A DNA stretch of 63,118 bases, from contig NZ_JBPESN010000009.1 in NCBI RefSeq assembly GCF_051710625.1, positions 1-63,118 on the forward strand. The letters are read 5' to 3'. Source of the stretch: JBPESN01 sp051710625 (GTDB lineage Bacteria; Pseudomonadota; Gammaproteobacteria; Enterobacterales; Enterobacteriaceae). How positions within the stretch are numbered: the first letter of the stretch is position 1; each line of letters starts with the position of its first letter. Under the pieces are notes generated by a model, which worked only from the letters and a program-made list of their open reading frames with translations, made no database searches and had not been told where the DNA came from. The translations under genes were made by a program, and so were the position numbers. Shown one piece after another: positions 37,438 to 46,142 of the stretch.

Positions 37438-38344
37438 TACTCCACCTCCGCAACTATGGCGCGGCGTACGCCTTCACCGAAGATATTGACGATCAGCACG
37501 CTTAGCATAATGGCGGGCGTAGCCCGGCTGCATGACTGCCCAGGGCGCGACATACACCAACTCCAGCTGGTCGTCCATCATTATTGCCCCCATTCCGGCG
37601 CCGGCATCTGCGCGCCCAAGTTGAGGAACCCCAGCGCGGCGATATCTAGGACCGCCATCGACAGTGCGCGGGTGAACTCTGAAACCAATTGACTGGCGAT
37701 ATTTGGCAGCACCGCATAACGCAGAATATGCGGCATTGATGTGCCATCCATCCGCACCGCCAAAATATAGTCTTTTTCCAGTTCGCTATGCACCAAAGTA
37801 TAGACGGTGCGCACAATGCGCGGCAGCAACGCCAGCCAAACCGCCAACATGGCATGTTCCAGGCGGGGGCCGAGAAACGCCACCACCACAATGCCCAGCA
37901 GCAGCGAGGGGATGGGCAGCACAGTGTCCAGCACGTGATTGAGCACCGCTGAACGCAAACCACGGGTGACGCCGGCCAGCGCCGCCGAACGCAAACCACG
38001 GGCGGCGGCGGCCAGCGCCGCCACCAGGGTCACCACCAGCGCCGATCCGAAGGTGGGGGCGGTGCCGGCCAGCAACCGGCTCAGTACATCGCGGCCCAGA
38101 TCATCGGTACCGAGAAAAAAAGACACGTCACCGTAGCGCGACCAGGAAGGCGGCAGCAGTTGATAGCCCAGAAATTGCTGGTCCAGATGATAGGGCGCAA
38201 ACAGCGAGCCGAACAGGCAAAGCAGGATCAGCAGGGCAAAGCCGTACAGCCCCAGCATCGACATGGCGTCGGGTAAAAGCGCCGCCATCGCCGCGCCAGC
38301 GGCCCGGGCATGCGCTTCTCGCGGTAAACATTATCTGAGGGCAT
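37437..38344 (-). pseudogene. sapC: sapC pseudogene, ABC permease
   Basis: MPSDNVYREKRMPGPLARRW starts at 38344. A frameshift near 38265 precedes the first membrane segment. The frame 38288-37581 is open and contains QQFLGYQLLPPSWSRYG, the loop FFLGTDDLGRDVLSR and the EAA-type region. A 36-bp tandem duplication inserts 12 residues in the second membrane segment. A G insertion near 37588 makes the stop after PEWG, and the real end MMDDQLELVYVAPWAVM continues in other frames to 37437. Three lesions. Confidence 0.9.
37944..38017. repeat. 36-bp tandem duplication in sapC
   Basis: Two adjacent 36-bp units, each containing GAACGCAAACCACGGG and a GGCCAGCGCC end, differ at a few bases. On the sapC strand they encode ARGLRSAALAGV and TRGLRSA-type segments in tandem. 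E. coli SapC has only one GLRSAVLNH segment. The frame is kept. Confidence 0.8.
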
Positions 38345-38885
38345 ACCACTCCTTATGGCGCAGCGGGTTCGCCAGCGCGCCCACCGCCATCACCCCGGCG
38401 AAGATGGCGGCGTAGTCCTGTTGACGGATGGCGATGATAAGCCAGCGGCCCAGACCAGGCCAGCTGAACACCACTTCCGTAATCATCGCCAGGGTCAGCA
38501 TCGTAGAAAACTGCAGCCCCAGTTTGGGAATAATCGTTGGCAGGGCGTTATGCAATAAATGACGGCGCACAATGGTCCAGCGCGACAGCCCGCGGGGCGC
38601 GGGTCGCGGCGGCGCGGATATAATTGCGGCCGATCACCTCAACCGTGCTGATGCGCATCAGCCCCACCACCTCGGTGGTCGGCGCCACCGCCAGCGCGGC
38701 GATCGGTATCACCATATGTTTGAGCGCACTCAGTAACATTTCATTACGGTAGAGGGAATCCGACAGCCAGGCGTCCAGCAGGGCGAAGCCGGTGATGCGT
38801 TGTACGGGATACAGCAAATCGAAGCGACCGGCGACGGGGAACCAGCCCAGATGCAGGGAAAAATAGAGGGTCAGCAGCAGCGCAT
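38331..38885 (-). pseudogene. sapB: sapB remnant, ABC permease, N-terminal half deleted
   Basis: Only the second half of SapB remains. It begins in LTLYFSLHLGWFPVAGRFDLLYP, which is joined in frame to sapA sequence, and continues with ITGFALLDAWLSDS and APTTEVVGLMRIST. Near 38590 it shifts to RRHLLHNALPTIIPKLGLQF and MITEVVFSWPGLGRWL. Near 38390 about 16 residues (the SLVIIVNVISDILGA part of E. coli SapB) are missing before ALANPLRHKEWYALR at 38331. The end overlaps the sapC start. The gene cannot work. Confidence 0.9.
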
Positions 38886-40359
38886 CAAACTCCGGATCGC
38901 ACCAGCGTGCATAGTTGGTTTGCGAAGCGATGGCGGCGCAGCTTAACAGCGGACGGAAAAAACTGTCCGGATCGTTACTGTCGGTGGATTAGCCCGAAAG
39001 GGTCATATCGTGATTCACGGCCGTCAGTCACGCCTCTTGAAAGCGTCCCTCTACGGGAATAATCGTCAAGCGGATGCCCACCTGCGCCAAATCAGCTTGA
39101 ATCAATTCAGCCGTTTTCAACGGGCTGGGATTATAGGATTGCAAGGCGGTCGGCACCAGCAAATTAAGCTGCAATGAGGTCTTGCCCAGCGCGCGCAGGA
39201 TAGCGCGCGCCTTCGCCGGATTGTATTCCGTTACCCGTGATTCGCTATCCATAAGCCCAGGACGCACGCGGCAGCAGCGATGCCGCGGTTTCAGCGGTAC
39301 CGTAATAGATGGATTGCATTAAACGTGGATTATTGATCGCCAGCGCAATGGCGTGTCGGAGCCGGACATCATTGAGCGGAGGCTTACGGGTATTGAAGGC
39401 CAGATAAGCGATGTTCATCCCGGGACGCAGCGTCAGACGCAGGCGGGGATCGTCGCGCAGGATAGACAACTGGCTGGCGGCGAGCTGGGACAGGACATCG
39501 CACTCGCCGGTCAATTGCCGCGACAGGCGGCCGATCCCGCCGGTGCTCAAATCAATGACCACCTGAGCCATACGCGGCATGCCACACCAATAGTGTTGAT
39601 GGCGGGTAAGCCGGATAAACTCTGTCCAGTATGGTATTCATTAAGCATAAACGGGCCGGTGCCCACCGGCAGGCGGTCCAATTGCTCCTGGGGGCCGCTG
39701 GCCGTCAGCTGGTCGGCGTATTCTGCCGACAAGACCGGCGCATAATGGGTCGCCAGATGCCATAAAAACGAGGCGTCGGGGCTTTCCAAACGGAATTCGA
39801 CCGTCTCATTATCGATACGTTTGACGCTTTGCACCGTTTGCGGGAACTGCAAACTGTCAAAATAGGGGTAATCGCCGCCGTTAACGCCGTGCCAGGGATG
39901 ATGCGTATCAAACATATGCGCAAAGCTGAACACCACATCGTCCGCGTTTAACGTCCGGGTTGGTGTAACCCAGGCGGTGTGCTGGAAGGCGATATTCTTA
40001 CGCAAATGAAAACGATAAGTCGCCCCGTTATCCAACACTTCCCAACGCTGTGCCAGCTCAGGGATGAGGCGATAGGTGTAGGGGTCGACCGCCAGCAGCC
40101 GATCGTAAAGCTGCGCGGAGAGGGTATCAACGGTGATGCCACTACTGGCCATCTGCGGGTTGAACGTATTGACCACACCGCTGACACAATAGACAAAGGC
40201 GCTCTGGCGGATAGGCGGAGCAGCAGCGGCGACCGGACTGCCGTACGCCAATGGCAGTTCAGGGGCGATATCGCCGTCTTCGTTCCGTGGCGTCCGCGTC
40301 CCGTTGCGCCGCGATGACATTAAGCGCGGCGGGGACGCTGTTCTTAGTGACAATGTCAC
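38886..40359 (-). pseudogene. sapA: sapA pseudogene, periplasmic peptide-binding protein, C-terminal part deleted
   Basis: SapA homology begins near 40215 with FVYCVSGVVNTFNPQMASSG; the signal peptide is not recognisable and the 5' limit given is the in-frame start at 40359. The domain is open to about 39600 (FPYFDSLQF-like PYFDSLQFPQ, PDASFLWHLATHYAP, VGTGPFMLNEY), shifts to VIDLSTGGIGRLSRQLTGECDVL and RLMQSIYYGTAETAAS, shifts again near 39260, and after VEGRFQEA meets TGA and TAA codons before DSNDPDSFFRPLLSCAA. At WCDPEFDALL the sequence passes directly into SapB. About 150 C-terminal residues are missing. Confidence 0.9.
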
Positions 40360-40628
40360 TTTTATCTGACGTTTCTTCGGCGGCGGCCGGGACGGTCCGA
40401 CTGGCCGCTGCCGTGGCTGCCGGGGGAAAACCCCCGCCTGGGGGATTTCCGCCGCGAATTATTGGCTCAGTTGAAAGCGGCGCTGGACAAGCGTCGGTCC
40501 AGCGACTGAAGTTGAATGGACGCTTTACTGTCCATACTGTCAACTTTTTGTGACAGACAGCTTCAACCGCGGTGCAATGGCCAGTATGACATGCCCCAGA
40601 CACCCTGATCGCTTGAGCGAGGCAATAC

Positions 40629-41506
40629 ATGTATTTGGAAGTAGTCTGTCAGGACCGTTTGGGTCTGGTGCGGGAGTTATTGGATTTGTTGGTCTCCCGC
40701 GCAATCGATTTACGCGGCATCGAAATTACCCCCACCGGCCGCGTCTATCTTAATTGTACGCCGCTGGAATTTGATATTTTTCGCTCGCTAATGGCGGAAA
40801 TTTGCCGCATAAAGGGCGTTACCGATGTGCGGACCGTGGCTTTTATGCCCACCGAACGCGACTCCCGCGCCATGCAGGCAATACTGGCCGCCATGCCGGA
40901 AGCCGTGTTGTCCATCGACCTGAAAGGCCGGATCACGTTATCCAATCCGGCGGCCGCGCTGCTGTTTAATGCCAGCGGGGAGAAATTACTCGGCCAGTCG
41001 GTATCGGCGCTGATCGGCGGGTTTGATTTCACTCGCTGGCTGGAAGAATGCCCTGCCGCAGCCGGCCGCTGAACGGGTGGTGAACGGGTGGTGATTCAAG
41101 GCCAGGATTTTCTGCTGGATATCACGCCCGTGCAACTGCCCGGGGACGATGGTCATACCGCCACCGTCGGCGGAGTCGTGATGTTGAAATCGGCATTGCG
41201 CATAGATCGGCAATTAAAAGACCATTCGGTCAACGACGACAGCGCGTTCAGGCATCTGCTGGCGAGCAGCGAGCGTATGCGCCAGGTCATCAACAATGCC
41301 CGCAAGCTGGCGATGCTCGACGCACCGCTACTGATTATCGGCGAGACTGGTACCGGTAAAGATCTTCTGGCGCACGCCTGGCATCTGCTTAGCGCGCGGA
41401 CTGGGACACCAGCCCTTTTTGGCGCTCAATCGCGCCGCCTTGCCCGACGAAGTGGCCGAAAGCGAGCTGTTTGGCCATGCCGCGGGCGCTTATCCCAATG
41501 CGCTTG
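40629..41506 (+). pseudogene. tyrR: tyrR pseudogene, aromatic amino acid regulator, truncated by IS
   Basis: The ATG at 40629 gives MYLEVVCQDRLGLVRELLDLL, the TyrR ACT domain, then a PAS domain (LSIDLKGRITLSNPAA). An 11-bp tandem duplication (TGAACGGGTGG twice, 41070-41091) contributes an in-frame TGA. The same frame resumes with VVIQGQDFLLDITPVQL and reaches the AAA+ Walker A GETGTGKDLLAHAWH. A further shift near 41410 leads to ALNRAALPDEVAESELFGHAAGAYPNAL, where the IS911-like copy 2 interrupts at 41507. The rest of the ATPase domain and the helix-turn-helix are absent. In E. coli the psp operon and ycjXF separate sap and tyrR; here they are gone. Confidence 0.92.
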
Positions 41507-41578
41507 TGTAGTGGCACACTGAATTTGGCCACCTGAACAGAGGTGATCTGCTCACCTCAGAACAACACGGGTGCACCA

Positions 41579-41881
41579 ATGAAAAGAAAAAATTTTAGTT
41601 CTGAATTCAAACGCGAATCCGCTCAACTGATTGTCGAGCAAAATTACACCGCCGCGCCAGCAGCAAAAGCCATGGACGTCGGCCTTCCTACGATGACGAA
41701 ATGGGTAAAACAACTGCGTGATAAGCGACAGGGGAAAACGCCAAAAACCTCTCCCATAACCCCGGAACAAATCGAAATACATAAGCTCAAGAAGAAGGTA
41801 CAACGCATTGAAATGGAAAACGAAATATTAAAAAAGGCTACAGCGCTCTTGATGTCAGACTCCTTAAACAGTTCTCGTTAA
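41579..41881 (+). CDS. IS911-like transposase OrfA, copy 2
   Basis: An intact 100-codon OrfA from the ATG at 41579 (MKRKNFSSEFKRESAQL). It has the N-terminal helix-turn-helix and a C-terminal leucine-zipper-like stretch (LKKKVQRIEMENEILKKATALL). A classical A6G slippery heptamer (A-AAA-AAG) lies at 41830-41836, the programmed -1 frameshift signal that makes the OrfAB transposase in IS911. Length is the same as in IS911. Confidence 0.93.
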   Translation: MKRKNFSSEFKRESAQLIVEQNYTAAPAAKAMDVGLPTMTKWVKQLRDKRQGKTPKTSPITPEQIEIHKLKKKVQRIEMENEILKKATALLMSDSLNSSR

Positions 41882-42752
41882 TCGGGAAACTCAGAGCACA
41901 TTATCCTGTGGCCACACTCTGCCACGTGTTCAGGGTTCATCGCAGCAGTTACAAATACTGGAAAAGTCGTCCCGACAGGCCAGACGGCAGACGAGCGGCA
42001 TTGCGCAGTCAGGTTCATGAACTGCACAGTATCAGCTATATGGTGCAGCTGGCGCGAGAAGTATCGCCACCATGCCAACCCACCAGAGAGGCTTCCGCAT
42101 GGGGCGCTGGCTTGCAGGCAGGCTCATGAAAGAGCTGAGGCTGGTCAGTTGTCAGCAGCCGACGCACAGGTATAAGCGTGGCGGTCAGGAGCATGTTGCG
42201 ATCCCGAATTATCTTGAGCGCCAGTTCGCTATAACAGAGCTAAACCGGGTATGGTGCGGCGATGTGACGTATATCTGGACCGGGAAACGCTGGGCATACC
42301 TTGCGGTTGTTCTTGATCTGTTCGCGAGGAAACCGGTGGGCTGGGTTATGTCGTTCTTCCCGGACAGCAGACTGACCATCAAAGCACTGGAAATGGCATG
42401 GGAAACGCGTGGTAAACCAGCCGGAGTGATGTTCCACAGCGATCAGGGTAGCCACTATACGGGCAGGCAGTTCCGACAGTTGCTGTGGCGTTACCGGATC
42501 AAACAAAGCATGAGTCGGCGTGGTAACTGTTGGGATAACAGTCCGATGGAGCGCTTCTTCAGAAGTCTGAAAAACGAGTGGATACCAGTAACGGGCTACA
42601 TAAGCTTCAGCGAAGCAGCTCATGAAATTACCGACTATATCGTGGAGTATCACAGCGCACTCAGGCCGCATAAATATAACGGTGGGTTGCCACCAAACGA
42701 ATCAGAAAATAGATACTGGAAAAACGCTAACGCGGTGGCCAGTTTTAATTGA
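41836..42752 (+). pseudogene. IS911-like OrfB transposase, copy 2, frameshifted near the N terminus
   Basis: The DDE domain is open from about 42072 to 42752 and keeps WCGDVTYIW, the FHSDQGSHY motif and NCWDNSPMERFFRSLK, the three acidic catalytic sites. In the N-terminal part, after VHELHSIS, a short insertion (about 42035-42060) disrupts the SHGAAGARSIATMATQRGF segment seen in copy 3 and shifts the frame. A full OrfAB fusion therefore cannot be made, although an internal start could give the catalytic domain. The start given is the slippery site. Confidence 0.85.
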
Positions 42753-42760
42753 CCACTACA

Positions 42761-43755
42761 ATCAGCCGCAGTGCTTTGTTGACCGTATTTTCACACATCG
42801 GTTTATACGGGTTATGGTTGCCGGGGAAGACCAATTCATTATTACTGGTGATATCCTTAATCTGTTTCAGAATGGCCATGGCCTGTTCTGAGAGGGGGAC
42901 GATATGCGGCATTCGCATTTTGGCACCGCGCCCGGAATAACGCACTCCAGCAATGGGTTCTCGCGTCGCGGGTATCGTCTAGACTCTGTTTCTGAAATCA
43001 ATCTCTGACCAGCGGGCGAAACGCAGTTCACTGGAGCGAATGAACACATGCAGCGTCAGCAGGACGGCAAGCCGGGTAAGTTCGCGGCCCTGATGGGGGA
43101 TGCCCTTCAATGCGTTCGAGCAGCTTAGGTAGCCGCTCAAGCGGCAGGGCGGGATAGTGCCGTCTGACGGGAGGTGTCGTCACGCCGCCAAGGTTTGCTG
43201 CCGGGTTGGTATCGATTAATCCCTGATGGACCGCATGGCGCATTATGTTACTCAGGTGCTGCCGCGTGCGGGACGCAACTTCCAACAGACCTTTTTCCTC
43301 GATCTTTTCAGCAGGTCAATGAAATGACGAGCTTTAAGTTCTGATACAGGCAGGTTCCCGATGACCGGAAAGATATGATTGTTCAGGCTGGCAAGCAGAC
43401 GGTCAGCGGTGTTCTGCGACCATTTCCTGTTACTTTTATGTCACGCCAGCGCCACGTTTTTAAAAACTTTCTCCGGTGTCCGTGAGCCACATTCAGCAGC
43501 GCGTTGCTGTGCGGGGTTGATGTTCAGCGCCAGCATTTTGCGGATACCTTCTCGCTGCTGTCGTGCATCAGGGATGGTGATGGCAGGATATGCACCCAGC
43601 GCAATGCGGGATTCTTTACCGTTAATACGGTACTTGAGATACCAGTGACGGGAGCCGCCCGGTTTGACAAGAAGATACAGACCGTGGGAATCGGAGACTT
43701 TAAAAGGTTTATCAGAAGGTTTAAGAGTGCGAATTTTCGTGTCGGTAAGGGACAT
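42761..43755 (-). pseudogene. P4-type tyrosine integrase pseudogene, 3' end cut by IS
   Basis: MSLTDTKIRTLKPSDKPFKV at 43755 is a typical P4/CP4-57 integrase N terminus (arm-binding domain, YLKYRINGKESRIALGAYPAITI). Frames change near 43450, 43290 and 43080. The core-binding part (SRTRQHLSNIMRHAVHQGLIDTNPA) and HVFIRSSELRFARWSEID with the first catalytic Arg follow. Downstream are stops and a frame change, then MRMPHIVPLSEQAMAILKQI and VFPGNHNPYKPMCENTVNKALR. The remaining HxxR and Tyr motifs are lost because the IS copy 2 right end abuts at 42760. The gene starts 160 bp from the 3' end of tRNA-Asn, the normal place for such an integrase. Confidence 0.92.
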
Positions 43756-43915
43756 ATGGGGTCACTCCATTATCGAACTAACCTGACCTTAGATTTGACC
43801 ACCAATTTTTCCCGATGCGGAGGGTAAAATCAAAGTACAGCGGGAAGATTTTTCACGCTAACCTATCGAAACAACATCAGATAAAAATTCGTAAAGAAAC
43901 ATGAAAGCAGAAAAT

Positions 43916-43991
43916 TGGCTCCTCTGACTGGACTCGAACCAGTGACATACGGATTAACAGTCCGCCGTTCTACCGACTGAACTACAGAGGA
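43916..43991 (-). tRNA. tRNA-Asn(GTT)
   Basis: A 76-nt tRNA on the minus strand with encoded CCA. The acceptor stem TCCTCTG pairs with CAGAGGA, the anticodon loop CTGTTAATC has GTT, and the T loop is GGTTCGAGTCC. It folds without mismatch in the acceptor and T stems by eye. Enterobacterial tRNA-Asn genes are common integration sites for P4-type islands, and the integrase remnant lies directly downstream. Confidence 0.96.
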
Positions 43992-44131
43992 ATCGCAAAA
44001 GTGGTTGGCATGATAGCGGGGGCCTGGAGGGTTGTCAAAGGGGTAAACGGGGAAAATCGGCCGATCGCTCAGAGAATGCGCATCTTGGGTCAAACCGGCC
44101 TGGAAGCGTTTTACTTATCCGGACGCTGCGG

Positions 44132-45512
44132 CTACATCAGCCCGTAGGCGTGGCCCAGCAACCAGCCGGCGCCGCAGGAAACGCCTACGCCAATCAGCCC
44201 GACGGGCAAAAAGCTGTGGTTGATGACCCAGCGGCCAATGCGCGTTGTGCCGGCGAGGTCGAACTGGACCGCCGCCAAATCGCTGGGGTAGGTCGGTAAA
44301 ATATAGTAACCGTAGCAGGCGGGGGCCGTAGCGGCGATAAGCGCCGGCGGCACGCCAACCGCCAGGGCGATTGGCACCACGGCTGCTAGGGCCGCCGCCT
44401 GGGAATTGACAAATTGCGATAACAGCAGCACCAGCGCATAGACCCACGGATAGTCGGCGACCGTGCCGGCTAACGAGGCCTCAATTTGCGTTAAATGGTT
44501 ACTGAACAGCGTATCGGCCATTCAGGCAACGCCATATACGGCGACAATGGCAACCATGCCGGAGCGAAAGACGTTATTTTTGGCAATGGCGGCGGGTGCG
44601 GTGCCAGTCAATAGTACAATGCATGCTCCGCCGCATAACATGCACATTTGGATCATCAGCACCATCGAGAGCGGTGCGCCGTCGGACTGCGGCCGTAGGG
44701 CCGGGGAAGCGCCCAACAGCGCGATCGTGGCGATAAAAATGCCCATCGCCCGCCAACTGCCGCGCGGTAGCGCGGCAGCGCAGTGTTGAGTAGCGCCGGC
44801 GCAGTACCATAGACATAGTCATGATTTTCCTTGGTATCGATAAACGCCAGAAAGGCGTCATCGTCCCGCAATTCCTTGCCGCGAAAGCCGCTGAAAAGGG
44901 CGATGGCGAGGATGCCGCACAGCGTGGCCGGTATGGTATGGTATGGTATGGTATGGTATGGTATGGTATGGTTAGCGAGAGCAGGGTGATGAAATCGATG
45001 GTTGCGTCAACGCCGGGCAACGTCAGCATTGCCGGCAGCGAGACGGCAGCGAGACGGCAGCCACCGATACCGGACTGGCGATGATGCCCATTTGCGAGCC
45101 GATAGAGCTGGCGGCCAGCGGACGTTCCGGGCGGATGTTATTTTTTAACGCCACATCGTAGATGATGGGCAGCAGGGTATACACCACATGACCCGTGCCG
45201 CAAAGCCTAGTGAGCAAACAAGTGACCAGCGGCGCGGCCCCCGAAATATATTTCGGGTTGCGGCGCAGCAGCTTTTCCGCCAGTTGCAGCAGGACCTCCA
45301 GTCCTGCCGGAGGCCTGCAACATAACCGAGGCGGCGACCACGGCAATAATAACTAACATTACATCCACCGGCGGTTGACCCGGCTGCAGACCAAAAAACC
45401 AGACCAATGCCAGCATGCCGTCGCCACCCGCTAATCCCAGGCCGATACCACCTTTACGCGCGCCGAATAACAAGCAAATGACAACGCCGGCGAGTCGAAT
45501 AATAAATTACAC
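44132..45512 (-). pseudogene. dcuB: dcuB pseudogene, anaerobic C4-dicarboxylate transporter
   Basis: Homology to DcuB (fumarate/succinate antiporter) starts at the GTG at 45512, where the second codon is TAA instead of the expected TTA. Segments follow in several frames: FGARKGGIGLGLAGGDG, QPGQPPVDVMLVIIAVVAASVMLQAS, AEKLLRRNPKYIS, CGTGHVVYTLLPIIYDVALKNNIRPERPLAASSIGSQMGIIASPVS and, from 44521 to 44132, SQFVNSQAAALAAVVPIALAVGVPP and YILPTYPSDLAAVQFD. A pentanucleotide repeat has expanded in the middle (44931-44970). Multiple shifts and stops. Loss fits life without fumarate respiration. Confidence 0.9.
44931..44970. repeat. pentanucleotide repeat (GTATG)8 inside dcuB
   Basis: Eight perfect copies of GTATG. 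On the dcuB strand the repeat follows ITIP-coding sequence and reads as repeated YHTIP, so it grew from an ACCAT-containing codon pair of the TIPATL region. The tract length is not a multiple of three copies of the frame, so each slip changes the reading frame. Confidence 0.92.
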
Positions 45513-46142
45513 GGTTCCCTCATGTAATATTTTAATAATCAGTGACGCTTTTTTCTGTCGATCCCATGGCGGTTTGTGACCGAAAAATCGTTGCTTAGGA
45601 TCGAATTTTGGGCGTGCGATGACGATATTTTTATACTTCATTGAAGTGGTTGCATTAATTCCTTCCGCGCGGCCGCTGCGGATTTTAACGAATTATATCA
45701 GGGCCAGCAAAAATAAATCTTCGCCCATAATGACCTTGCGATAAGTAACAGAATAAATAACAGGCGTCGCAAAATATCCGATGAAAATATTACTGGTGGA
45801 GGCTGGCATAAGAAAATCTTGGCTCCGTAGGACGCCATCTCGGTAACAGGCAAGGGTGGCGGTAGCGTTTGGACAATGCAGAGTGGTGGAGGCGGTAAGC
45901 CTTTGGACAATGCAGGGGGGTATAGTAGCGGTAAGCGTTTGGACAATGCAGCGAGGTAGTGGGGTCGGGCGTTGGACTATGCCTCTCGGCAAGCCCCGCT
46001 AGGCATCTATTCAGCTCAGCGCCACGCCGAGATCACGGCGAACGACAGGCAAGGGGAATGCGGCAGCACCGGCGGACAGCGGGCGGGTCCAACGTGGTGC
46101 CCCGTTTCGGGGCCACAGCATCTCAGGGCGGCCGTCAGCCGT
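45513..46142. other. intergenic stretch between dcuB and ABC exporter remnants
   Basis: About 630 bp without a recognised gene. The first 150 bp are AT-rich and may hold the former dcuB promoter. A degenerate minisatellite occupies 45858-45983. The rest (45984-46142) is GC-rich and unassigned. Confidence 0.5.
45858..45983. repeat. degenerate minisatellite, about 3.5 units of 33-37 bp
   Basis: Each unit contains GCGGTAAGCGTTTGGACAAT or a near variant followed by GCAG and a G-rich spacer (units at about 45858, 45891, 45928 and 45961, the last partial with GGACTATGCC). The units differ at several bases, so the array is not newly made. It lies outside any recognised gene. Confidence 0.85.

Larger units (their letters stand above)
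41507..42760 (+). mobile_element. IS911-like (IS3 family) element, copy 2, 1254 bp
   Basis: The tips TGTAGTGGCACACTG (left) and TGTAGTGGTCAATTA (right, inverted) and the two-frame orfA/orfB layout define the ends. The length is close to the 1250 bp of IS911. The flanks (GCTTG left, ATCAG right) show no target duplication, and the left flank is tyrR while the right is an integrase gene. This points to recombination between copies after insertion. Confidence 0.95.

Noticed and set aside
40537..40556. Inverted repeat CTGTCA-N8-TGACAG upstream of tyrR as a TyrR box
   Set aside because: Spacing and sequence deviate from the TGTAAA-N6-TTTACA consensus, and six-base arms are expected by chance.
43863..44093. 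76-codon frame covering the tRNA region
   Set aside because: It reads through tRNA-Asn and is not a gene.
45858..45983. CRISPR array
   Set aside because: Only three to four imperfect units, variable unit length, no unique spacers and no cas genes in the window.
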